A stretch of 6,562 nt of DNA from Clostridia bacterium (GTDB lineage Bacteria > Bacillota > Clostridia > Oscillospirales > Acutalibacteraceae). Every line of letters starts with the position of its first letter. Position 1 is the stretch's first letter. The notes below the pieces were generated by a model. That model searched no databases and had not been told where the DNA came from. It saw nothing but the letters and a program-made list of their open reading frames with translations. The DNA is taken from positions 1 to 6,562 of the forward strand of contig JAFYNC010000097.1 in the NCBI GenBank assembly GCA_017549905.1, given 5' to 3'. This document shows positions 1-5,411 of this stretch, piece by piece. A program made the position numbers and the translations under genes.

Positions 1-11
1 GTGTATATTAG

Positions 12-965
12 ATGTATAAAAAAGCATTAAATGTTGTTTTTTTAATTTTAATATTGGTAGTTACAGGGGCATTAGTGTTTTCTTGCTTTACTATACATAA
101 TAAAAATAAAAAAATCGAACAAAATGATTTGAAAATCTCTGAAAATAAAGAACTTATCAGCAATTATAGCGAGTCTAAAGAAAAACTTGAACAAGAAATA
201 GCGGATAAAGATTCAAAGCTTAAAGAAACTCAGTCGCAACTTGAAGCCGAAAAAAAAGAAAAAGACCGATTGGCAAGTGAAAATGCAAATTTGAAAACAA
301 CTATAGAGATGTTAAAGAAGCAAAACAGCAATACAAATAAGATTTGCTATCTCACCTTTGATGATGGACCTTCCGATAATACTTTAAAGGTTTTAGATGT
401 CTTAAAAAGATACAATGTTAAGGCAACATTTTTTGTGATTAAAAATTCAAAGGCAGAGTACATTAAGAAAATATCTGAGCAAGGTCATACGGTTGGGTTG
501 CATACCGCAACTCACAGTTATCCTCTTATTTACAGCAGCGAAGAGGCATATTATAATGATTTAAATGCCATCTCGGCTGTAGTTGAAGAGCAAATAGGTA
601 TTAAATCAAATGTTATTCGTTTTCCTGGCGGCAGTAGTAACGTAATTAGTAAAAGTTACTGTAATGGGATTATGACAGCCCTTACAAAGTCGGTAAAGGA
701 TAACGGATATTTTTATTATGATTGGAATGTTGATTCGGGCGATGCCTCAGGCACAAATGTGAGATATACTGTTATACGTGATAATGTTTTAAGAGGTGCC
801 AGAAATAAAAATTCTATCTGTGTTTTAATGCATGATACATCTGCTAAAAGCACAACAGTACGAGCCTTGCCTGAAATAATTGAGGGTCTAATCGCAATGG
901 GATATAGATTTGAAGCGTTAACAGAATATACTTATAGTTTTGCGCACGAAACATTAAGTAACTGA
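12..965 (+). CDS. Membrane-anchored polysaccharide deacetylase (NodB/CE4 family)
   Basis: This 317-residue protein probably removes acetyl groups from N-acetylated sugars of peptidoglycan or another envelope glycan outside the cell, a change that often gives lysozyme resistance in Gram-positives. Residues 5-27 form a hydrophobic N-terminal anchor. Residues about 30-105 are rich in Lys, Glu, Gln and Asn and look like a coiled-coil stalk. The catalytic domain from about 110 carries all five CE4 motifs: TFDDGPS (115-121, metal/catalytic D117 and D118), HTATH (164-168, metal ligands H164 and H168), RFPGG (203-207), DWNVDSGD (237-244) and LMHD (272-275, H274). It is therefore likely active. The exact substrate cannot be read from the sequence. 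The ATG at 12 is preceded directly by an in-frame TAG (9-11), so this is the earliest possible start in frame. Only 11 upstream bases are visible and they contain no clear Shine-Dalgarno site. Cys25 (VFSC) could be a poor lipobox, but position -2 is Phe, so a plain transmembrane anchor is preferred. The next gene follows after about a dozen bases, suggesting co-transcription. Confidence 0.9.
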   Translation: MYKKALNVVFLILILVVTGALVFSCFTIHNKNKKIEQNDLKISENKELISNYSESKEKLEQEIADKDSKLKETQSQLEAEKKEKDRLASENANLKTTIEMLKKQNSNTNKICYLTFDDGPSDNTLKVLDVLKRYNVKATFFVIKNSKAEYIKKISEQGHTVGLHTATHSYPLIYSSEEAYYNDLNAISAVVEEQIGIKSNVIRFPGGSSNVISKSYCNGIMTALTKSVKDNGYFYYDWNVDSGDASGTNVRYTVIRDNVLRGARNKNSICVLMHDTSAKSTTVRALPEIIEGLIAMGYRFEALTEYTYSFAHETLSN

Positions 966-968
966 TTT

Positions 969-972
969 GGAG
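969..972 (+). promoter_or_regulatory. Ribosome binding site GGAG for the EamA-IspE gene
   Basis: GGAG lies directly after the deacetylase stop codon (TGA 963-965). It is 2 bases from GTG 975, 5 from ATG 978 and 8 from ATG 981. The GTG is too close to be used well, so one of the two ATG codons is the likely start. The absence of a promoter-sized gap indicates that this gene is co-transcribed with the deacetylase. Confidence 0.6.
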
Positions 973-977
973 CAGTG

Positions 978-2699
978 ATGATGAATTTAAAAATAAATAA
1001 ATATTTAATTTATATACTGTCTGCAGCAGTGCTTTGGGGTACGGCGGGTATTTTTGTACGTACGCTCTCTTCAAATGGACTTTATGAAATGCAGATTGTT
1101 TTTGCAAGAGCAGCGTTAACAGTCCTAACTCTCTTAATTGTTATTCTGTTTAAAGATAAGAATATTTTAAAGGTTAAATTGAAGGATTTATGGATTTTTG
1201 CCGTTACGGGAATTTTCAGCATAATTCTCTTTAATTTTGCTTATTTCAAAACAATGGCGTTATCAACACTTTCGGTTGCGGCAGTGTTATTATATACAGC
1301 GCCTTTTTTTGTTATATTTATTTCTTTTTTCTGTTTTAAGGAAAAAATAACCTCTAAAAAATTATTAGCTTGCATAACTGCTTTTTTGGGTTGTTGTTTT
1401 GTATCTCGGGTTTTTAGTTCTGCTAATAAAATAAGCGGTGAGGCCTTGTTTTTTGGATTACTTACAGGCTTTGGATACGGACTTTATACCATATTTTCAA
1501 GAGTGCTTTTGAAAAAAGGATATAGTTCGCTTACCATAACCTTTTATGTTTTTCTTATGAGCACAATTTTATGTATTCCTTTAATCAATCTGTCGCAGAC
1601 TGTTTCGGCAATGTGTTCTTCTACTAAGGTAATCATAACCGCGTTGTTAATGGCTGTTTTAAACACAGTTTTGCCATATATTTTTTATACGGCAGGTCTT
1701 TGTGGTATAAACCCTTCGGTAGCCACAGTAATAGCAACCGTTGAAACAGTTGCCGCTACATTTGTGGGGGTTGCGGTTTTTAAAGAAAATCTTACTGTTT
1801 CGGGGATAATCGGTATAATTTTAATTTTTGCTGCGGCTATTATTTTAAATATGAAATATGTTAATATAAAGGCAAATGCTAAGATAAATTTGATTTTAAG
1901 TGTAACAGGCAAACGGGATGATGGGTATCATACCATTGATATGATAATGCAAAATGTTTCCCTTTGTGATTATGTTGCAATAAAGCCTTACAAGTGTATT
2001 ACGGTTAAAACCTTTAATAAAGAAATTTCAGAGCAAGATAATATTGCATATAAAGCTGCTGCTTTGTTTTTCAAAGAAACAGGTATTTCGGGCGGGGCAA
2101 AAATTAAAATAAAAAAGAAAATTCCTTTAGCGGCAGGTCTTGGCGGCGGCAGTGCAGATGCGGCGGCAGTGCTTTTGGGGTTGGATAAGCTTTATGAAAC
2201 CAAACTTTCGGTAGAGCAATTAGAAAAAATGGCGCTAATCCTTGGCGCAGATGTTCCGTTTTTTATTGAGGGCGGAACAAAAAGAGCAGAGGGAATAGGT
2301 GAGAGACTTACACGCTTAAAACCTTTAAGAAAAGGATATTTTCTTTTAGTTAAGGCTGAGAAAAAGCCTTCTACAGCTGAAATGTATAAAAAACTTGATG
2401 GTGAGAATCATAGAAAACCTCGGGTTGACGCGGCCGTAACAGCACTCGAAAACGAGGATATTAAACTTTTGGCAGGTCTTATGGATAATTCGTTTACAGC
2501 GGTTTGGAATAACAGTAAAACTAAGGAGATGCTAAAGGGTTTAGAGGCTAACTGTGTATCTCTTTCGGGTAGCGGGCCTACTTGGTTTGCTTATTTTACC
2601 GATAAGAAAAAAGCAAAGAGAGCTTTAAAGGCAGTAAAACGCCAAAAAATCGAGTGTTATTTAACCACCCCTCAGGATAAAGCAATAATTTTTGAATAA
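978..2699 (+). CDS. ispE: EamA/DMT-family transporter fused to IspE (4-diphosphocytidyl-2-C-methyl-D-erythritol kinase)
   Basis: One open frame encodes two full-length proteins end to end (residues numbered from the GTG at 975). Residues 10-292 are an EamA/drug-metabolite transporter with about ten hydrophobic helices in two repeats (about 10-148 and 155-291) and the typical LWGTAGIFVR opening. Its substrate is unknown. Residues 293-574 are a complete 282-residue IspE, the ATP-dependent kinase of the MEP isoprenoid pathway that phosphorylates CDP-methylerythritol. The IspE half has K303 in NAKINL, DDGYHT (315-320), the GHMP ATP loop PLAAGLGGGSADAAA (384-398), D426 in GADVPFF, which matches the catalytic Asp, and SLSGSGPTW (529-537). 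GGAG at 969-972 favours ATG 978 (5-base spacer) or ATG 981 (8 bases) over GTG 975. The start is therefore uncertain by one codon. EamA C-termini are expected in the cytoplasm, so the kinase would hang on the inner membrane face. The fusion could be real or could come from a single-base error near 1843-1849. Both domain identities are secure, but a single functional polypeptide is an inference. Confidence 0.88.
   Translation: MMNLKINKYLIYILSAAVLWGTAGIFVRTLSSNGLYEMQIVFARAALTVLTLLIVILFKDKNILKVKLKDLWIFAVTGIFSIILFNFAYFKTMALSTLSVAAVLLYTAPFFVIFISFFCFKEKITSKKLLACITAFLGCCFVSRVFSSANKISGEALFFGLLTGFGYGLYTIFSRVLLKKGYSSLTITFYVFLMSTILCIPLINLSQTVSAMCSSTKVIITALLMAVLNTVLPYIFYTAGLCGINPSVATVIATVETVAATFVGVAVFKENLTVSGIIGIILIFAAAIILNMKYVNIKANAKINLILSVTGKRDDGYHTIDMIMQNVSLCDYVAIKPYKCITVKTFNKEISEQDNIAYKAAALFFKETGISGGAKIKIKKKIPLAAGLGGGSADAAAVLLGLDKLYETKLSVEQLEKMALILGADVPFFIEGGTKRAEGIGERLTRLKPLRKGYFLLVKAEKKPSTAEMYKKLDGENHRKPRVDAAVTALENEDIKLLAGLMDNSFTAVWNNSKTKEMLKGLEANCVSLSGSGPTWFAYFTDKKKAKRALKAVKRQKIECYLTTPQDKAIIFE
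1851..2699 (+). other. ispE: IspE half of the fusion, with possible internal start ATG 1851
   Basis: ATG 1851 is in frame with the upstream transporter and lies exactly where a stand-alone IspE would begin. The product from here would be 282 residues, a normal IspE length, and its N-terminus (MKYVNIKANAKINL) matches the family pattern. The 20 bases upstream hold no Shine-Dalgarno motif, so independent initiation looks weak unless it is coupled to translation of the transporter. The ATG overlaps an out-of-frame TGA (1852-1854), the ATGA arrangement common between coupled genes. This entry marks the domain boundary and the alternative translation product, not a second proven gene. Confidence 0.6.
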
Positions 2700-2710
2700 T
2701 TTTTCAAAAA

Positions 2711-2750
2711 ACAGACAATATTCTTCTTGAAAACGGAAGGAGTAGTCTGT
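2711..2750 (+). promoter_or_regulatory. Predicted hairpin masking the spoIIR ribosome binding site
   Basis: The 40 bases before the spoIIR ATG can fold on themselves. ACAGAC (2711-2716) pairs perfectly with GTCTGT (2745-2750), which abuts the start codon. TTCTTC (2721-2726) pairs with GAAGGA (2736-2741) with one G-U pair, closing a loop of about 9 bases. T2719 and A2720 can also pair with A2744 and T2743. The Shine-Dalgarno AGGAG (2738-2742) is largely inside the inner stem. No T-tract follows, so this is not an intrinsic terminator. The pairing is read directly from the sequence. A role in restraining spoIIR translation is an inference. Confidence 0.45.
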
Positions 2751-3362
2751 ATGAAAAATAAAATATCTTTTAAAATCTTCAATATTTCTTTGTGTTTAGG
2801 ATTAATATCAGCCATATTTTTATCTTTAGCTTCTTTTGATGCATCTTGCGAGGATTTAAGAGAAAATATTTTGCGATTACATATAATCGCAAATTCTGAT
2901 TCCAATGAGGACCAGAGTCTTAAACTTAAAATAAGAGATGAAATTTTAAATAGAAGTGAAGATTTGTTTGAAAATGCTACCGATATAGAAACTGCTATAA
3001 ATATTGCAACAGATAAAACTCAAGAATTTTGCGATATTGCAAATGAGGTAATAAGAGAAAACGGTTATTCTTATTCGGTAACGGCGCAGATAGGTGACAG
3101 CTATTTTGAAACAAGAGAATATGAAGATTTCACTTTGCCTGCAGGTTTTTATAAATCATTAATTATTAAGGTTGGCAAGGCAGAAGGTAAAAATTGGTGG
3201 TGCGTAATTTTTCCCGAAATATGCTTGCCTGCAGCGGCAAAAGGTGATTTAACCGATACTGTAAACCAAAGCAGCGCAAAAATTGCAAAAGAAAATGATC
3301 GCTATGTTATGCGCTTTAAAGCCATAGAAATCTACGAGAGTATAAAAAAATTAATAAAATAG
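2751..3362 (+). CDS. spoIIR: Stage II sporulation protein R
   Basis: SpoIIR is the secreted forespore signal that, in Bacillus, activates the membrane protease SpoIIGA so that pro-SigmaE is processed in the mother cell. This 203-residue product has a hydrophobic N-terminal segment (about 8-30) that looks like a signal peptide or anchor. The family signature follows: LRLHIIANSDSNEDQ (41-55), then LKLKIRDEIL. The second conserved block runs from about 127 to 160 and includes LPAGFY, NWWCV and FPEICLP. Length is close to the usual 200-250 residues and the frame is intact. A TTG at 2727 extends the frame by eight codons, but ATG 2751 is chosen because AGGAG (2738-2742) sits 8 bases before it. The gene stands 51 bases after the EamA-IspE stop. 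In Bacillus spoIIR is transcribed by SigmaF, but I could not find a convincing SigmaF promoter here. Its presence indicates an endospore-forming host or a recent descendant of one. Confidence 0.93.
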   Translation: MKNKISFKIFNISLCLGLISAIFLSLASFDASCEDLRENILRLHIIANSDSNEDQSLKLKIRDEILNRSEDLFENATDIETAINIATDKTQEFCDIANEVIRENGYSYSVTAQIGDSYFETREYEDFTLPAGFYKSLIIKVGKAEGKNWWCVIFPEICLPAAAKGDLTDTVNQSSAKIAKENDRYVMRFKAIEIYESIKKLIK

Positions 3363-3372
3363 AAAAAAATAC

Positions 3373-3401
3373 TTGCAATTTAGTGTGAGTTGTGGTATCA
3401 T
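3373..3401 (+). promoter_or_regulatory. SigA-type promoter of rpmE
   Basis: A -35 box TTGCAA (3373-3378) and a -10 box TATCAT (3396-3401) are separated by exactly 17 bases. An extended -10 TG dinucleotide (3393-3394) precedes the -10 box. Transcription should begin near 3408, giving a leader of about 28 bases before the rpmE ATG. This is the best vegetative promoter in the window. It lies wholly in the spoIIR-rpmE gap. Confidence 0.75.
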
Positions 3402-3422
3402 CTATACGTTAACGAATTAGAA

Positions 3423-3430
3423 AGGGGTGA
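3423..3430 (+). promoter_or_regulatory. Ribosome binding site deciding the rpmE start
   Basis: AGGGGTGA resembles the full AGGAGGTGA complement of the 16S rRNA 3' end. The frame offers GTG 3427, ATG 3433 and ATG 3436. GTG 3427 lies inside the site and is ruled out. Spacing from the G run is 5 bases to ATG 3433 and 8 to ATG 3436. The latter gives the family N-terminus MKEGIHP and is preferred. Confidence 0.65.
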
Positions 3431-3435
3431 CAATG

Positions 3436-3639
3436 ATGAAGGAAGGTATTCATCCGCAGTATGAAAAGGTAACCGTTAAGTGCGCTTGCGGTGCGGAGTT
3501 CGAGACACGCTCTACAAAAAAGGATATCCGTTTGGATATTTGTTCTAAATGTCATCCGTTTTTTACAGGTAAGCAGAAGTTGGTAGACACCGGCGGACGT
3601 GTTGACAGATTTAAAAAGCGTTTCAATATGGGCGAATAA
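3436..3639 (+). CDS. rpmE: 50S ribosomal protein L31, zinc-binding form
   Basis: L31 binds the large ribosomal subunit near the central protuberance and helps bridge it to the small subunit. The 67-residue product opens MKEGIHPQY, like the Bacillus RpmE protein. It keeps all four cysteines of the zinc-binding (C+) form: C16 and C18 in KCACG, and C36 and C39 in [12 protein letters not shown]. The C-terminal [10 protein letters not shown] segment is also typical. The C+ form matters because many bacteria swap it for a cysteine-free paralog under zinc starvation. No such paralog is in this window. The gene has its own promoter and terminator, so it can be made as a short single-gene transcript. 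Confidence 0.97.
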   Translation: MKEGIHPQYEKVTVKCACGAEFETRSTKKDIRLDICSKCHPFFTGKQKLVDTGGRVDRFKKRFNMGE

Positions 3640-3649
3640 AACCTTTATC

Positions 3650-3683
3650 CGCAGTCGCTTTATAGGCGACTGCGATTTTTTTT
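3650..3683 (+). terminator. Intrinsic terminator after rpmE
   Basis: A perfect 9-bp GC-rich stem, CGCAGTCGC (3650-3658) with GCGACTGCG (3666-3674), encloses a 7-base loop. One A and then eight T residues (3676-3683) follow. It starts about 10 bases after the rpmE stop codon. No A-run lies upstream of the left arm, so it should act on the + strand only. Confidence 0.93.
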
Positions 3684-3698
3684 AAACTGAGGTGCAAA

Positions 3699-4337
3699 AT
3701 GAGTCGTTATTTAACCGTAATGGAAGAATCTACAGCAGAATATGTTGAAAAAAGGTCTCGGTTTATTGCAACACTCAGACATTGCGAAACCGAGGGCGAG
3801 GCAGTAGCTTTTATAGAAGAAATGCGTTCAAAATATTGGGATGCAAGGCATAATGTTTTTGCCTATTCAGTAGCAAAAGGTACTCTTTGCAGATTTTCTG
3901 ACGATGGCGAGCCTCATGGTACCGCAGGTAAGCCTATACTTGATGTTATTAACGGCAATGAAATTACCAATGTGGCAATAGTTGTTACCCGTTATTTTGG
4001 CGGTGTATTATTAGGCACAGGCGGTTTGGTAAGGGCATATTCCACATCTTCAAGAGATGCTGTTTTAAATGCAAAAATTGTAGAAATGATACCTTGTACA
4101 AGGTTTTATATATTATGTGATTATCAAGACCATCAAAAGCTTGTTTATTTAATTGAGGGTGAAAATGGTGTAATTGAAAACACCGAGTTTACAGATAAGG
4201 TAAAGGTTTCGTTTGTATTTAAGGATGAGGAATGCCAAGGCTTTTTAGAAAAACTCACAGAGGTATTTTCTGCGAGACTTGGTGCAGTAGAAACTGAAAA
4301 ATGCATATTTCCTTATGAAATTTCAAAAAAATTGTAA
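3699..4337 (+). CDS. yigZ: YigZ/IMPACT-family protein (UPF0029 with DUF1949-like C-terminus)
   Basis: This is a 212-residue member of the YigZ/IMPACT family. These are cytosolic proteins of uncertain biochemical role; the eukaryotic relative IMPACT acts in translation control through GCN1/GCN2 binding. The N-terminal domain (about 15-120) has the family blocks: KRSRFIA (18-24), WDARHNVFAY (47-56), SDDGEPHGTAGKPIL (67-81) and TRYFGGVLLGTGGLVRAY (97-114). The rest (about 130-205) matches the small alpha/beta DUF1949-type domain by position and size. Length is normal for bacterial YigZ (about 205-215). The start is clear: GAGGTG (3689-3694) lies just before ATG 3699. The rpmE terminator T-tract ends at 3683, leaving no room for an ordinary promoter after it. 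This gene and the two downstream may therefore be fed by read-through. The dgt gene follows after 56 bases. Confidence 0.93.
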   Translation: MSRYLTVMEESTAEYVEKRSRFIATLRHCETEGEAVAFIEEMRSKYWDARHNVFAYSVAKGTLCRFSDDGEPHGTAGKPILDVINGNEITNVAIVVTRYFGGVLLGTGGLVRAYSTSSRDAVLNAKIVEMIPCTRFYILCDYQDHQKLVYLIEGENGVIENTEFTDKVKVSFVFKDEECQGFLEKLTEVFSARLGAVETEKCIFPYEISKKL

Positions 4338-4381
4338 AAAATAAAGGTATTTTGTGTTGTTTTTCTAATAACATAATTGAA

Positions 4382-4386
4382 GGGGG
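4382..4386 (+). promoter_or_regulatory. Ribosome binding site deciding the dgt start
   Basis: A run of five G residues sits 7 bases before ATG 4394. The open frame extends upstream to ATG 4352, but that would add 14 residues unlike the family. It also has no Shine-Dalgarno site in its AT-rich upstream bases, so the 4394 start is preferred. Confidence 0.65.
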
Positions 4387-4393
4387 TAAGAAT

Positions 4394-5389
4394 ATGACTG
4401 TAAGAGAGCAAACAGAACATAATGAGAAACTGTTTTTATCCCAAAATGCTATGTTATCAGAAAATAGTATGGGCAGAAAAGTTGACGAAAAGAAATGTGA
4501 CCTAAGAACTGATTTTCAACGCGACCGCGACAGAATAATTCATAGCAGAGCGTTTAGAAGACTAAAGCATAAAACACAGGTTTTTTTATCACCAGAATCT
4601 GATCATTACAGAACACGTCTTACCCATACGTTAGAGGTGTCCCAAATAGCGCGAACTATTGCAAGGGCGCTAAGACTTAACGAGGATTTAACCGAGGCTA
4701 TAGCCTTAGGCCACGATTTAGGTCACACTCCTTTTGGCCATGCAGGTGAAAGGGCTATTGATAATTTGGTTGATTTTAAATTCACTCATTATGAACAGAG
4801 TGTTCGCGTGTGTGAAAAATTGGAAAAGAGTGGTGACGGTCTTAATCTCACTTTTGAGGTGATTGACGGAATTGCCAATCATACAAGCGGTGAATGGGCA
4901 AAAACACTTGAGGGTAAAATTGTAAGATATGCTGACAGAATAGCTTATATTAATCACGATATTGATGATGCTGTGCGCGGTGGAGTGATTTCCGAAAACG
5001 ATATACCGCACGATATTATCGAGGCTTTGGGTAATACAAAAAGTGAAAGAATAAGCAGTCTTGTGAATTCTATTGTTAATAACAGCAACACCGACATAAA
5101 AATGGATTGTGAAACTTTGGAATATTATAATAAATTGCACACATTTTTATTCGATGCGGTTTATAGAAATTTTAATGCCAAGTCGGAAGAATCTAAGGTT
5201 TTGGGACTTATGGAAGGGCTTTTCAAATATTATCTTGAAAATACAAGCAAAATGCCCGATGAATATATAAAAATATGTGAAACTGAGGGTGTACAAAGGG
5301 CGGTAGCCGATTATATTGCGGGTATGACCGACCATTACGCTACAACAGTTTACTCTAATATTTATATTCCTAAGGCTTGGAATATATAA
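4394..5389 (+). CDS. dgt: dGTPase-like deoxynucleoside triphosphate triphosphohydrolase (HD domain)
   Basis: Enzymes of this family cleave dNTPs, classically dGTP, to the deoxynucleoside and triphosphate and so tune the DNA precursor pool. The 331-residue product has the family N-terminus: DLRTDFQRDRDRIIHSRAFR (36-55), then RLKHKTQVF. The HD metal site is intact: H78 in RTRLTHTLEV, H107 and D108 in GHDLGHTPFGHAGE (106-119), and D181 in YADRIAYINHD. The later NHTSG (152-156) and HDIDDAVRGG (188-197) blocks are also as expected. At 331 residues it belongs to the shorter dGTPase-like group rather than the roughly 500-residue E. coli Dgt, so nucleotide specificity is uncertain. It is followed by dnaG after 22 bases, an order common in Clostridia that links precursor control to replication initiation. 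No terminator lies between them. Confidence 0.94.
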   Translation: MTVREQTEHNEKLFLSQNAMLSENSMGRKVDEKKCDLRTDFQRDRDRIIHSRAFRRLKHKTQVFLSPESDHYRTRLTHTLEVSQIARTIARALRLNEDLTEAIALGHDLGHTPFGHAGERAIDNLVDFKFTHYEQSVRVCEKLEKSGDGLNLTFEVIDGIANHTSGEWAKTLEGKIVRYADRIAYINHDIDDAVRGGVISENDIPHDIIEALGNTKSERISSLVNSIVNNSNTDIKMDCETLEYYNKLHTFLFDAVYRNFNAKSEESKVLGLMEGLFKYYLENTSKMPDEYIKICETEGVQRAVADYIAGMTDHYATTVYSNIYIPKAWNI

Positions 5390-5411
5390 AAATTGAAAGG
5401 AGGCGGTTTTA

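Noticed and set aside
844..1107. Minus-strand open frame across the deacetylase/EamA boundary
   Set aside because: It overlaps two well-supported genes, has no family resemblance and no convincing reason to be expressed.
2689..2710. Inverted repeat TTTTTGAA/TTCAAAAA at the end of ispE as a terminator
   Set aside because: The 8-bp stem has one G-C pair and no T-tract follows. It most likely reflects A/T-rich composition.
2694..2722. GAATA (2694-2698) with CAATATT (2716-2722) as a forespore sigma-factor promoter for spoIIR
   Set aside because: The -35 part fits SigmaF/SigmaG loosely but the -10 part deviates at key positions. It is too weak to annotate in such AT-rich sequence.
3602..3630. 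Perfect TTGACA (3602-3607) inside rpmE as a possible -35 box for yigZ
   Set aside because: The bases encode the conserved Val-Asp-Arg of L31. The best -10 at a proper distance (CAATAT or AATATG) is poor, and any transcript from it would meet the terminator at 3650-3683.
4350..4377. Possible promoter before dgt (TTTTGT ... CATAAT)
   Set aside because: The implied transcription start (about 4384) would fall inside the dgt ribosome binding site, and the -35 match is weak.
4718..5140. 140-codon open frame on the minus strand inside dgt
   Set aside because: It is antisense to the conserved HD-domain gene, with no motif and composition typical of a shadow frame.
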